Below, in pieces: positions 16,330-23,136 of a stretch of 32,276 bases of DNA. The position numbers and the translations under genes were made by a program. Location of the stretch: the NCBI GenBank assembly GCA_017392345.1, contig JAFOVN010000027.1:1-32276 (forward strand), read 5' to 3'. The stretch's first letter is position 1. Each line of letters opens with the position of its first letter. The notes beneath the pieces are model-generated. The model saw nothing but the letters and a program-made list of their open reading frames with translations, was not told where the DNA came from and made no database searches. This DNA is from Alphaproteobacteria bacterium. Lineage in GTDB: Bacteria > Pseudomonadota > Alphaproteobacteria > Rs-D84.

Positions 16330-16510
16330 GCCGGTGGGGGTTCCATTGGCGGGGTGTAACGACCCTTAGATTCCGAGTGTCCGTGGGGACAAAAAACACC
16401 TCCAACCCAAGGTGGTTGGAGGGCGGTGAATATATCGAATAAACCCACTATTTTTCTCGGAACATAGTCGTTAACCTCCAACCACATGAAAGCAATTTCG
16501 GTGGTTTTTT
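16330..16510 (+). ncRNA. Candidate structured RNA (stand-alone sRNA or leader attenuator), unknown class
   Basis: A promoter at 16295-16323 and a terminator at 16480-16510 bound a gene-free transcript of about 180 nt. One nested fold uses TAACGAC/GTCGTTA (16357-16363 with 16467-16473) and TTCCGAG/CTCGGAA (16371-16377 with 16456-16462). These enclose a 5 bp hairpin (16378-16391) and a 9 bp hairpin CCTCCAACC/GGTTGGAGG (16399-16407 with 16414-16422). CCTCCAACCAC at 16475-16485 can pair with 16412-16422 (11 bp), with the 5' end 16335-16342 (8 bp, one G-U), or form the terminator stem with 16501-16506. I saw no SRP tip, RNase P, tmRNA T-loop or known riboswitch core. A 6S-like RNA or an attenuator for the operon at 16569 are both possible. 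Confidence 0.6.
16480..16510 (+). terminator. Terminator or attenuator at the end of the structured RNA
   Basis: AACCAC/GTGGTT plus GAAA/TTTC with a GCAA tetraloop, running into T residues at 16505-16510. Its left arm is also part of the segment that can pair upstream with 16412-16422, so termination may be conditional. Confidence 0.75.
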
Positions 16511-16564
16511 AATTCCCCTTCGCCTTGTGAAGGGGTGGCACGCGAAGCGTGACGGGGTAGTTGG
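16511..16564. repeat. GC-rich two-hairpin repeat, short copy
   Basis: TTCCCCTTC/GAAGGGG hairpin, then a CACGC/GCGTG hairpin, then GGGGTAGTTGG. It has the same layout as the repeats at 16172-16262 and 22391-22463, with different stem sequences. It ends 5 bp before ATG 16569, so it supplies the leader, and perhaps the weak ribosome site, of that gene. Confidence 0.7.
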
Positions 16565-16568
16565 GAAA

Positions 16569-16868
16569 ATGAAACGATATATTTTATTATTTTTAATTCT
16601 TTTTATGCCGACTTTTGCGCGGGCGGATGATAGCGGTTTTGTTGATGCGGATATGGCGCGACAAATGGAACTTTCGAAATTAAAACGCGAAGTGAGTGAA
16701 CTTGAAATAAAACTTTCCGAATGCAAGCGAAAAAATAAAAATTGGCGCACGGCGACATGGATTGGTGCGGCGGGAACCGTTGCAACCGGCACCGCGGCGA
16801 TAGTGCAGGGTGTAAAACTAAATAACCTTAAAAAAGAAAAAGCGAACGCAAAACAAAATGAAAAATAA
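16569..16868 (+). CDS. Small exported coiled-coil / glycine-zipper protein
   Basis: The protein has 99 residues and no recognised family. A signal peptide (MKRYILLFLILFMPTFARA) is followed by a charged heptad-like helix (MELSKLKREVSELEIKLSEC) with one cysteine. A small-residue hydrophobic stretch comes next (TWIGAAGTVATGTAAIVQG), and a Lys-rich tail ends the protein. ATG 16569 is chosen for the signal peptide; the reading from 16527 goes through the repeat. It overlaps the next gene by 11 bp, and the two share the same order of parts, so they look like diverged tandem duplicates. Insertion in the membrane or assembly in the periplasm is inferred. Confidence 0.72.
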   Translation: MKRYILLFLILFMPTFARADDSGFVDADMARQMELSKLKREVSELEIKLSECKRKNKNWRTATWIGAAGTVATGTAAIVQGVKLNNLKKEKANAKQNEK

Positions 16869-17247
16869 AATTGTAATTTTGATTGGAATGTTTGCGTGCT
16901 TTGCGGTGTATGCAGAAACGGACTATATCGATATACAAATTCATGAATTACAACAACGTCGTGACGCATTACAGGCGGAATTGGACGCATGTGAAGAAAA
17001 TACGCGCAAATTCAAAATCGCCGGTGTTGCAACACTGGGCGCAACGGGTGTTGGCGTTGTTGGGAATATTGCACTGCATAACGAAATCAAAAAAATCGAA
17101 CAATCCAAAAATGGTGGCGGATATCGTGGCGGCGGTGCGGGCGGTGCCATAAAGATTGACACACAAACCCAAGAACAACGCGACGAATCGTCGTGTAGAG
17201 AGTTTGAAAAACTTGGAATCGAGTTGCCAGAAGAATGCAAAAAATAA
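16858..17247 (+). CDS. Small exported coiled-coil / glycine-zipper protein, paralogue-like to its upstream neighbour
   Basis: The protein has 129 residues. A signal peptide (MKNKIVILIGMFACFAVYA) is followed by a coiled-coil helix (IQIHELQQRRDALQAELDAC) ending in Cys, like the upstream protein. A small-residue segment follows (IAGVATLGATGVGVVGNIAL), then a Gly-rich linker (NGGGYRGGGAGGA). The polar C-terminal tail has two cysteines (SSCREFEKLGIELPEECKK). It starts inside the previous gene, so translation is probably coupled. The free cysteines suggest disulfide-linked oligomers, which is inference. Function unknown. Confidence 0.74.
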   Translation: MKNKIVILIGMFACFAVYAETDYIDIQIHELQQRRDALQAELDACEENTRKFKIAGVATLGATGVGVVGNIALHNEIKKIEQSKNGGGYRGGGAGGAIKIDTQTQEQRDESSCREFEKLGIELPEECKK

Positions 17248-17269
17248 ACAACAAACAAAAGGAGAAAAA

Positions 17270-17905
17270 ATGAAAAAAACTTTGTTGTCTGTGACCGCCG
17301 CGCTTGCGGTGATTGGTACCGCGAATGCGGGGATAAAAGAAACGTGTTTGGAACATCCCGATAAATTAGTGTGGGTAGAAAAAACGCAACGGTGTATCCC
17401 GATAAATCCGTGCGAAGCGGATGATCCTGAGATAAAGCGTGTATATTGTGATGAATTTTTTATATATGCTGACATGAGAGATAGTGTAAAACGTGATAAA
17501 CTAATAAAAAAGTATTTGGGAACAAATAATATAGATGTTAAGTTAATTGATGTTTGGTCTAGTTATCCTATGGAAACAGGCGTTATGTTGGTTCGTTATA
17601 GCGGTGATTACAGGGCGATGCCGTATGGAGGAGGAACAGAATCTTTTGGATCTTTTTATCCGCATTGGGTGGCGTGTAACATATACGGTGGATATATCGG
17701 TGTGTATACCGGTGACGAAGAAGCGGATAATGAAGAAAAGTATACACGGTGCGCTGGTGATGGTATAAACCAAAGTACATGTCAAGAGCTTGCTAATTTT
17801 GTATCTGATTTAGAAAATAGAAATGTTAATTATAAGTACGAAGGGTATATGGAAGGAATTGGCGGTTCGTGCCAATTAGAAATACCGTTTTATCTGCAAA
17901 GATAG
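17270..17905 (+). CDS. Exported cysteine-rich protein, function unknown
   Basis: The protein has 211 residues from ATG 17270, with AAAGGAG immediately upstream. The signal peptide is MKKTLLSVTAALAVIGTANA. The mature N-terminus carries closely spaced cysteines (ETCLEHPDKLVWVEKTQRC, then NPCEADD and VYCDEF), and three or four more lie downstream, probably forming disulfides. The middle is aromatic- and Gly-rich (GGGTESFGSFYPHWVACNIY). From about 17450 the codon use becomes clearly more AT-rich than at the 5' end, so the gene may be a mosaic: a common secreted head fused to a variable body. It is third in a run with the two small exported proteins. No enzyme motif is seen. Confidence 0.75.
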   Translation: MKKTLLSVTAALAVIGTANAGIKETCLEHPDKLVWVEKTQRCIPINPCEADDPEIKRVYCDEFFIYADMRDSVKRDKLIKKYLGTNNIDVKLIDVWSSYPMETGVMLVRYSGDYRAMPYGGGTESFGSFYPHWVACNIYGGYIGVYTGDEEADNEEKYTRCAGDGINQSTCQELANFVSDLENRNVNYKYEGYMEGIGGSCQLEIPFYLQR

Positions 17906-17994
17906 AAAAGGATTGGTATTGGTACTTGATGTTGTGAGAAACAAATCAAAACAATAGTCAAAAAACGAGAAAAATGAAAAAAATTATTTTCGAT

Positions 17995-18018
17995 AATCGC
18001 CGATTTTCGGCGATTTTT
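17995..18018. terminator. Terminator after the exported-protein operon
   Basis: AATCGCCGA/TCGGCGATT stem with a TTT loop and trailing T residues. Confidence 0.85.
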
Positions 18019-18033
18019 CACTAACACTTGCAC

Positions 18034-18141
18034 TTATGCGGCTTTTTTGATGCCCGATTTGATATTGCGGACATACTTGCGTAATTCGTCGATTGAAACA
18101 AGACTGCCGTCGCCGTATGCGGTGCCGCGGCAGGCTTTCCA
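18034..18141 (-). pseudogene. Remnant of a protein C-terminus (35 codons, no start)
   Basis: The minus-strand frame between TAG (18142-18144) and TAA (18034-18036) reads like a real C-terminus: KACRGTAYGDGSLVS, then IDELRKYVRNIKSGIKKAA. It has balanced codons typical of this genome. There is no ATG, GTG or TTG in frame, and the frame differs from that of the neighbouring gene that stops at 18146. CACTAAC occurs at 18019-18025 and again at 18140-18146, directly repeated at both edges. This looks like a gene scrap left by deletion or carried in by rearrangement. I do not recognise the parent family. Confidence 0.5.
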
Positions 18142-18145
18142 CTAA

Positions 18146-19630
18146 CTATGGACAGGTGGCGATTTGATCTAAAACATTTTGAACATCGTCATTGATTGCA
18201 ACCGTCACTTCGCGTTGCAATCCGTCAATGTATGTCCAATAAAATGGTGATGCTTCGAATTCCGGACTCATATTCCACAAATCTACAAATGGTGCCAGCA
18301 TTGCGGTAAACCATTGCCGCCCGCGGCACAGGCATCCATTGCGGACGTCCGCGATTGTTGCCGCCGTTGCGGTGCCGGAATACTTTTCATCGATTTCTGC
18401 GTCCGACATCATTAAACAACGACCGCCGATGTTATAGAAATTTGCATCGTCCGCCAAAAATTTATAAATCAATCCGTCCGATGCGCCGGCCTGTTTTAAC
18501 GAATACTTCATGCCTTCGGTGCAACACGCCGCCGCCGAACGCATCAACATTTTATAGCGTTCCAATAACGGTGCCGCCGCCACAGAATTTGCATCCAAAT
18601 CACCGGTTTGGTTCACGGTGAAAATAATTTCCGACATATTTATGGCGCGGATTTGCGGACTGCGCGGGGAAACGGTTTCGCGAATAACGGGTTTGCGCCG
18701 CCAAATGTTGCATTCGGTTTCCGTTTCAAATGGGCAACCGTCATCAATGCCAATAACGCCGGCGCCAAACGCGTTTTGAACCGGAATCGTTAAATCCTGG
18801 GCCGTATAGCGTTCGTTGCAAGGCGTGCGGAATGTCGTTGTCATTGCAATATCCGGGGCGCGGTCGCATGTTTGAATGTCGGTTGTGGTGACCGATGTGG
18901 TTTCTTTATTGCCAAGTAATTCTTCGATACGCGCGTTGGTTGCGTTGATATCTTCAACCGTTTCGTTATAAAGTGTCACCAATTCTGTGTCGTCTGAATC
19001 GCGGATATAAAGTTCCGGCAAACGCTTTAACATCCAATCGCGAAAATCCTTGGTCCGGTAATCAGAAATCGAATCGTCCCAAATCGGAACGCCGTTGCGC
19101 CAATCAACGGTTTTAACATGCGCCGTCGGTTGATAGTTTCCGTTCGTGCCGTCCCAAACCGGCGGGCGATTATCAATCGGTGCCGGCTTTATCGAAAGCA
19201 ATTTTGCATTGCGCATCGGTGTCAAGTTTGCCGCAGAATAACCCGCGGCGCGTTTCGTTGCCATTGTGCGATTCGTTTTGTCGCGTGGCGTGTTTATCCT
19301 AAGGTCGCCGTGATTTATTTGAACACTTTGTTGGCCATCGGTGTTGGTTGCGACAATTGAATACCCGTTGCCGCGATTGATTTCAACGCGTTGGTCACTG
19401 GACGTTTGTTCCACAACCGATGCGCCGGCGTTGCCCGAATCGGGTGTGTCGATATAGACGGTTGTTTGTTCATCACTATAAATCGCGGTGCCACCATCGG
19501 CGACAGCATCGGCGGCCGGGTCGTATGTTATTGTTGCATCGTCCCATTCATATTCGCTTTCAGATGCGCGCGCACCGCCGGTTGCGACCGCACACAACAG
19601 TAATGGTAAAATAAAAATTCTTTTTCTCAT
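18146..19630 (-). CDS. Large exported protein of unknown function
   Basis: The protein has 494 residues. A signal peptide (MRKRIFILPLLLCAVATGGARA) is followed by an acidic Thr/Ser/Asp-rich region of about 100 residues, then a predicted globular part with many cysteines (about eleven, including AACCTEG, GGRCLM and NGCLCRGRQW). It contains a coiled-coil-like stretch (ETVEDINATNARIEELLGNK) and ends in ATCP. No family is recognised; a surface or periplasmic location is inferred from the leader and cysteines. The ATG lies exactly 7 bp after a perfect extended -10 (TGATATAAT) with no ribosome site, so the transcript is probably leaderless. It is divergent from the beta-barrel gene at 19720. Confidence 0.78.
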   Translation of the reverse strand: MRKRIFILPLLLCAVATGGARASESEYEWDDATITYDPAADAVADGGTAIYSDEQTTVYIDTPDSGNAGASVVEQTSSDQRVEINRGNGYSIVATNTDGQQSVQINHGDLRINTPRDKTNRTMATKRAAGYSAANLTPMRNAKLLSIKPAPIDNRPPVWDGTNGNYQPTAHVKTVDWRNGVPIWDDSISDYRTKDFRDWMLKRLPELYIRDSDDTELVTLYNETVEDINATNARIEELLGNKETTSVTTTDIQTCDRAPDIAMTTTFRTPCNERYTAQDLTIPVQNAFGAGVIGIDDGCPFETETECNIWRRKPVIRETVSPRSPQIRAINMSEIIFTVNQTGDLDANSVAAAPLLERYKMLMRSAAACCTEGMKYSLKQAGASDGLIYKFLADDANFYNIGGRCLMMSDAEIDEKYSGTATAATIADVRNGCLCRGRQWFTAMLAPFVDLWNMSPEFEASPFYWTYIDGLQREVTVAINDDVQNVLDQIATCP

Positions 19631-19637
19631 GTTTTGA

Positions 19638-19646
19638 ATTATATCA
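19638..19646 (-). promoter_or_regulatory. Extended -10 promoter giving a leaderless start
   Basis: TGATATAAT (19646-19638 on the minus strand) lies 7 bp before ATG 19630. No good -35 is seen, as expected for an extended -10 promoter. Confidence 0.7.
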
Positions 19647-19719
19647 TAAATTAGATGCGAAAAAAAGATGAAAGTGAAATTCAGTGTTGATATTTTTTGG
19701 GGATTATTTTATTTTTATT

Positions 19720-20526
19720 ATGAAAGGAATTTTTTCGTTGCTGAAATTTTTTAAAATTTTTTTGACGTTGTGTGTTGTGCCATTGGGTGCGTATGCGTAT
19801 CCGACGGGGACACAGTTCGGGGTTGGGCTTTCCGCGACAACGGGGCTTAATGCCTTTACGGGGTATGTGAATAAAAATGCCGAATCGTTTTGGGGTAAAA
19901 GGTTGGGATATCGAATTGACTTTGCCGGGACGAAAATTGTGCGTTCGGGGATAAATTCGGCAATTAATCATTTGGTGGACGACCGGAACATAAAAATCGG
20001 TGATTCCATATCGGTCAATGGCGCAGAGATAGAGGCGAAACATTTCGGCGGAATGTTGGATTTTTACCCGTTTGGGGATACTTGGTTCCTTGGTGGGTGG
20101 CGGATAAGTGGCGGATACTATGGCGGGAAATTTGATGCGACGGCGCATGTTGCGGGCGGTGATGAAAACGGCGAATTCGGTTTGGGACATAATCGATATA
20201 GGTATGCGGACGGTGCTTTTCGGGCAAGCGCAATGGCGAATTGGAAATACGATGGGCCGTATGTTGGAACGGGGTTTGACTTGGGGTTGGTTGCCGGGTT
20301 TAAGATTTTTTTCGATGCGGGCGTTGTCTTTACGCGCAAGGTTGCCAAGATTGGTTTGGATGTGCCGGATGGGGATTTATTTAAATGGGACGGCGCGAAT
20401 TGGGCGTTGGTTGACCCGGATGAATTGGAACAGGATAAACAAGATGCACTGCGCGATGCGCAGTGCGAAGCGGACAAGGTTAAATACTTTCCGATTGTAA
20501 AGTTGGGATTGATGTATCGTTTTTAA
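19720..20526 (+). CDS. Outer-membrane beta-barrel protein
   Basis: The protein has 268 residues from ATG 19720. A signal peptide ends at GAYA before YPTG. The mature part has alternating aromatic/Gly strands (GGMLDFYPFGDTWFLGGWRI, GGYYGGKFD) and ends in LGLMYRF, the aromatic C-terminus that the BAM machinery recognises in outer-membrane barrels. An acidic loop near the end (DPDELEQDKQDALRDAQCEA) is probably a turn region. No named family is assigned. A ribosome site is not evident; GTG 19684 is an in-frame alternative but would spoil the signal peptide. It is divergent from the 494-residue exported protein. Confidence 0.8.
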   Translation: MKGIFSLLKFFKIFLTLCVVPLGAYAYPTGTQFGVGLSATTGLNAFTGYVNKNAESFWGKRLGYRIDFAGTKIVRSGINSAINHLVDDRNIKIGDSISVNGAEIEAKHFGGMLDFYPFGDTWFLGGWRISGGYYGGKFDATAHVAGGDENGEFGLGHNRYRYADGAFRASAMANWKYDGPYVGTGFDLGLVAGFKIFFDAGVVFTRKVAKIGLDVPDGDLFKWDGANWALVDPDELEQDKQDALRDAQCEADKVKYFPIVKLGLMYRF

Positions 20527-20598
20527 TCAAAAAAACTTGCGTTTTTTATATAATTCTTTTATTATTTGTCGCGTTGAATTAAACCAAAGGGATTAAAA

Positions 20599-21168
20599 AT
20601 GGCATCTGTGACAGCAAATGATATGCGGGTCGGTTGGGTTATTTCCCACAATGGCCGGCGGTATACCGTGACATCAATTACCAAGGTTAAACCGGGCAAA
20701 GGCGGCGCGTTTGTTCAGGCGGACCTGCGCGATATTGATACGGGGAACAAGGGCGGTGACCGTTGGCGCGCCGAAGACAAGGTTGAAAAATTGATGGTCG
20801 AAGATGTGGAATGTCAATATCTGTATTCCGATGGAACAGATGCGTATTTCATGAATCTGAATGATTACGAACAATTTACAATGCCACTTGATGCGCTTGG
20901 GGAACAGGTTAAATTCCTTGCGCCGGAAATGACCGTGAAAACCAATTTTGTCGAAGGTCAACCCGTGTCGATGAGTTTGCCAAAGACCGTAATCGCGACG
21001 GTCGAAGAAACCGAACCGGCGTTAAAGGGTCAAACCGCAACGGGCAGTGGGGGCAAGCCGGCAATTTTGGATAATGGTGTTCGCGTTCAGGTTCCTGTAT
21101 TCATAGAGCAGGGCGAAAAGATTGTCGTGAATACGGAAACATTAGAGTATGTCGAGAGAGCAAAATAA
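20599..21168 (+). CDS. efp: Translation elongation factor P
   Basis: EF-P binds stalled ribosomes and helps form bonds at polyproline stretches. The protein has 189 residues, full length. The N-terminal KOW-like domain has VKPGKGGAFVQADLRD, with Lys34 at the tip as in EF-Ps that are beta-lysylated by EpmA. The two OB domains follow (QYLYSDGTDAYFMNLNDYEQ, then TVKTNFVEGQP). The C-terminus has GQTATGSGGKPA, VQVPVFIEQGEKI and VNTETLEYVERAK. AAGGGA precedes the ATG. No modification enzyme is in this window. A stable palindromic structure and then a terminator follow. Confidence 0.97.
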   Translation: MASVTANDMRVGWVISHNGRRYTVTSITKVKPGKGGAFVQADLRDIDTGNKGGDRWRAEDKVEKLMVEDVECQYLYSDGTDAYFMNLNDYEQFTMPLDALGEQVKFLAPEMTVKTNFVEGQPVSMSLPKTVIATVEETEPALKGQTATGSGGKPAILDNGVRVQVPVFIEQGEKIVVNTETLEYVERAK

Positions 21169-21185
21169 ATTATAACAACACATCT

Positions 21186-21244
21186 GCGGGTTTTGGCAAC
21201 GTCTTATGTAGGTTTAACTACACTTCGCCGTTGTCAGAACCCGC
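21186..21244. repeat. Large three-tier palindromic structure after efp
   Basis: Outer stem GCGGGTT/AACCCGC (21186-21192, 21238-21244), middle stem GGCAACG/CGTTGTC (21195-21201, 21229-21235, one G-U), and inner hairpin TGTAG/CTACA (21207-21211, 21218-21222). CATCTGC flanks it on both sides. It has no T-run and no coding frame. It could be an RNA element in the efp 3' region or a small mobile palindrome. Confidence 0.65.
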
Positions 21245-21288
21245 ATCTGCATTATTCTAATTTATTTTTATAGTAGATAGTGTTAGTA

Positions 21289-21313
21289 AAAATCCGCCTA
21301 TACGGCGGATTTT
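21289..21313. terminator. Bidirectional terminator between efp and the aldolase
   Basis: AAAATCCGCC/GGCGGATTTT with loop TATAC, and T-runs on both strands. It is placed between the convergent efp and fructose-bisphosphate aldolase genes. ATAGTGTTAGT just precedes it at 21277-21287. Confidence 0.85.
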
Positions 21314-21355
21314 GCCGTATACGGTTCGTTTTGATATTTATTGCTGATTACCTAA

Positions 21356-22300
21356 TTACAATCTGTTTGCGGAATCCATAATGTTTGTAATTTCATTGAT
21401 TGTATTTTCATAAACCGCGCTGGTCCCAAGGCCCAGATATTTACGTGGATTAAATTCATTTGGGTTTTCGGACATTTCCAAACGCACGCCGGCGGTGAAC
21501 GCAAGGCGCGAATCGGTGTCTACATTTATTTTGCAAATGCCCATCAAAATCGCCTGGCGTAATTGGTCGGTTGGAATGCCGCGTGCCGCATTTATGTTGC
21601 CACCGTTTTCATTTATTGTATCGACAAGTAATTTTGGAACACTTGATGCGCCATGCAGGACCAGCGGGAAATTCGGCAACCTATGCGCAATTTCGCGCAG
21701 TATGTCGAAACGCAATTGTTCCGAATCGGACCGGCGTTTATACGCACCGTGTGATGTGCCAATTGCGATGGCAAGCGAATCGACATTTGTGCGTGCAACA
21801 AATTCAATTGCGTCATTTGGGTTTGTGTAAAATTGATGTGCGGCGTGTGTGTTTTCATCTTCGTGGCCGCCGATTATACCAATTTCCGCTTCGACCGTGA
21901 CGTTGTGGGCGTGTGCGTATTCGGCAACGCGTGCGGAAAGTGCAATGTTTTCTTCAAACGGTAATGCACTTGCGTCAATCATGACACTGGAAAAACCGAT
22001 GTCAATCGCGTGGGCGCATGATTCAAACGAATGTCCGTGATCAAGGTGCAATGCAACCCGTTCATTTGTTGATAATTTTAGCCCGGCAATCATTGACATT
22101 AGCATATCGTCGCCCATATATTCCAACGCCGATTCGGATACCGCCAATATAATTGGTGAATTTGTTTCGCGTGCGGCGGCGGATATTGCAATCAATGTTT
22201 CCATATTATAGAAGTTAAACGCGCCGATTGCGTACCGATGCGCCATCGCGTGTGCGAACATTTCCGCCGTATTCACAAGACCAAATTTTTCGTAAAACAT
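21356..22300 (-). CDS. fba: Class II fructose-bisphosphate aldolase
   Basis: The enzyme is a zinc-dependent aldolase that splits fructose 1,6-bisphosphate in glycolysis and joins trioses in gluconeogenesis, in the cytoplasm. The protein has 314 residues from ATG 22300, chosen because GAGGG lies 7 bp upstream. Motifs of the class II TIM barrel are YAIGAFNFYNME, HLDHGHSFESC (zinc/catalytic region), VEAEIGIIGGHED, AIGTSHGAY, LHGASSVP and KINVDTDSRLAF. The longer reading from 22441 runs through an intergenic repeat and is spurious. Tagatose-bisphosphate aldolase of the same class is an alternative substrate assignment. Confidence 0.92.
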   Translation of the reverse strand: MFYEKFGLVNTAEMFAHAMAHRYAIGAFNFYNMETLIAISAAARETNSPIILAVSESALEYMGDDMLMSMIAGLKLSTNERVALHLDHGHSFESCAHAIDIGFSSVMIDASALPFEENIALSARVAEYAHAHNVTVEAEIGIIGGHEDENTHAAHQFYTNPNDAIEFVARTNVDSLAIAIGTSHGAYKRRSDSEQLRFDILREIAHRLPNFPLVLHGASSVPKLLVDTINENGGNINAARGIPTDQLRQAILMGICKINVDTDSRLAFTAGVRLEMSENPNEFNPRKYLGLGTSAVYENTINEITNIMDSANRL

Positions 22301-22365
22301 GAAAGTTCCCTCGCCATAAACGGTAGAGCAGATTTTGTTTTTATGCAAGATGTTTTTGTTAGCGG

Positions 22366-22541
22366 ATAGTGTTAGTGGGTAGTGGTTAGTGAACCACACC
22401 CCGCCCAGTTCCACTGGGCACCCCTCTCTTCGTCGCGCCAAAGGCGCGACAGAGGGGAACTTTGCTTTCTGGAATAATCACGCAATTACGGATTGATTCC
22501 AGAGTCCCCTACTAACCACTAACACTGGCCACTAACACTAT
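22366..22541. repeat. Composite intergenic element with 13 bp terminal inverted repeats
   Basis: ATAGTGTTAGTGG at 22366-22378 is perfectly inverted at 22529-22541. Inside is the GC-rich two-hairpin unit (22391-22463, minus orientation) with stems CCCAGT/ACTGGG and GTCGCGCC/GGCGCGAC between CCCCTCT/AGAGGGG arms. Next is an inverted pair TCTGGAATAATC (22468-22479) / GATTGATTCCAGA (22491-22503). CACTAACACT occurs twice at the right end. No gene is seen. The element fills most of the 329 bp gap between the aldolase and the lipoprotein gene. Confidence 0.7.
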
Positions 22542-22550
22542 AAAAAATCA

Positions 22551-22578
22551 TTGACATGGCGGATGGTTGTGCAACAAT
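22551..22578 (+). promoter_or_regulatory. Promoter of the lipoprotein gene
   Basis: TTGACA (22551-22556), 16 bp, AACAAT (22573-22578). The ribosome site AAGGA lies before ATG 22630. Confidence 0.6.
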
Positions 22579-22629
22579 ACGCTTGAACGAATCGGGGGCC
22601 GGAGAGATTTAACAAACAAAGGAAAGAAA

Positions 22630-23025
22630 ATGCAAAAAATTTTGTCTTTTATGATTGTGGCCGGTGTGATTACGGGTTGTTCATACTATGATTATTATCG
22701 TGGTGGCGTGCGCTATGTCCAACGCGGTGATAATTGTGTGTATTATTCGGAAGAATCTTCGGAAGAACAATTTTCAGAAAAGGTCGAAGAATTCGATGAC
22801 GAAAACCGTATCGTTTATAAAAATACCCGTTGCGAAGATTTGTTCGCACGTGATAATGCGGGTCGTATGGATCGTAATAAACGTCATGTCTTGGCGCCGG
22901 CGACGGTTGCAAATCGTAAGCCGAAACCAGTGGCGGTGGCAAAGCCGGTGGAAAAACCGTGCTGTGAATGCAAGGCGGAATTGGTTCCGGTTTCGGGTCA
23001 GTTTTTCGCGTTGACCGCAAAATAA
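22630..23025 (+). CDS. Small lipoprotein, function unknown
   Basis: The protein has 131 residues from ATG 22630, with AAAGGA upstream. The leader MQKILSFMIVAGVITGC ends in a lipobox (ITGC), so the mature protein is probably lipid-anchored at Cys17. After it comes an aromatic segment (SYYDYYRGGVRYVQRGDNC), an acidic region, a basic Arg/Lys/Pro linker and a C-terminal pair CCEC. The function is not recognised. The region upstream to 22567 is leader, not coding. Confidence 0.78.
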   Translation: MQKILSFMIVAGVITGCSYYDYYRGGVRYVQRGDNCVYYSEESSEEQFSEKVEEFDDENRIVYKNTRCEDLFARDNAGRMDRNKRHVLAPATVANRKPKPVAVAKPVEKPCCECKAELVPVSGQFFALTAK

Positions 23026-23045
23026 GTTTTGTTTGTTGTTGGTTG

Positions 23046-23073
23046 CACCGCCCACCCCGGGCGGTGTTTTTTT
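23046..23073 (+). terminator. Terminator after the lipoprotein gene
   Basis: CACCGCCC/GGGCGGTG with loop ACCCC, followed by seven T residues. Confidence 0.92.
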
Positions 23074-23084
23074 CACTTTTTCAT

Positions 23085-23113
23085 TTGAAACCGTGTTCGT
23101 TTTGTGATAAAAT
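23085..23113 (+). promoter_or_regulatory. Promoter of the VirB2-like gene
   Basis: TTGAAA (23085-23090), 17 bp, TAAAAT (23108-23113). AAGGAG precedes ATG 23137. Confidence 0.75.
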
Positions 23114-23136
23114 TGTGGGAGAAAAGGAGATTTAGT

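Noticed and set aside
16330-16510. Identification as SRP RNA, RNase P RNA, tmRNA or a named riboswitch
   Set aside because: The diagnostic cores (GGAA-type SRP tip, GAGGAAAGTCC-type RNase P motif, tRNA-like T-loop, TPP/cobalamin boxes) are absent.
21356-22441. Longer aldolase reading starting at 22441
   Set aside because: The extra 47 residues are encoded by an intergenic repeat, and the start at 22300 has a good ribosome site and matches the family N-terminus.
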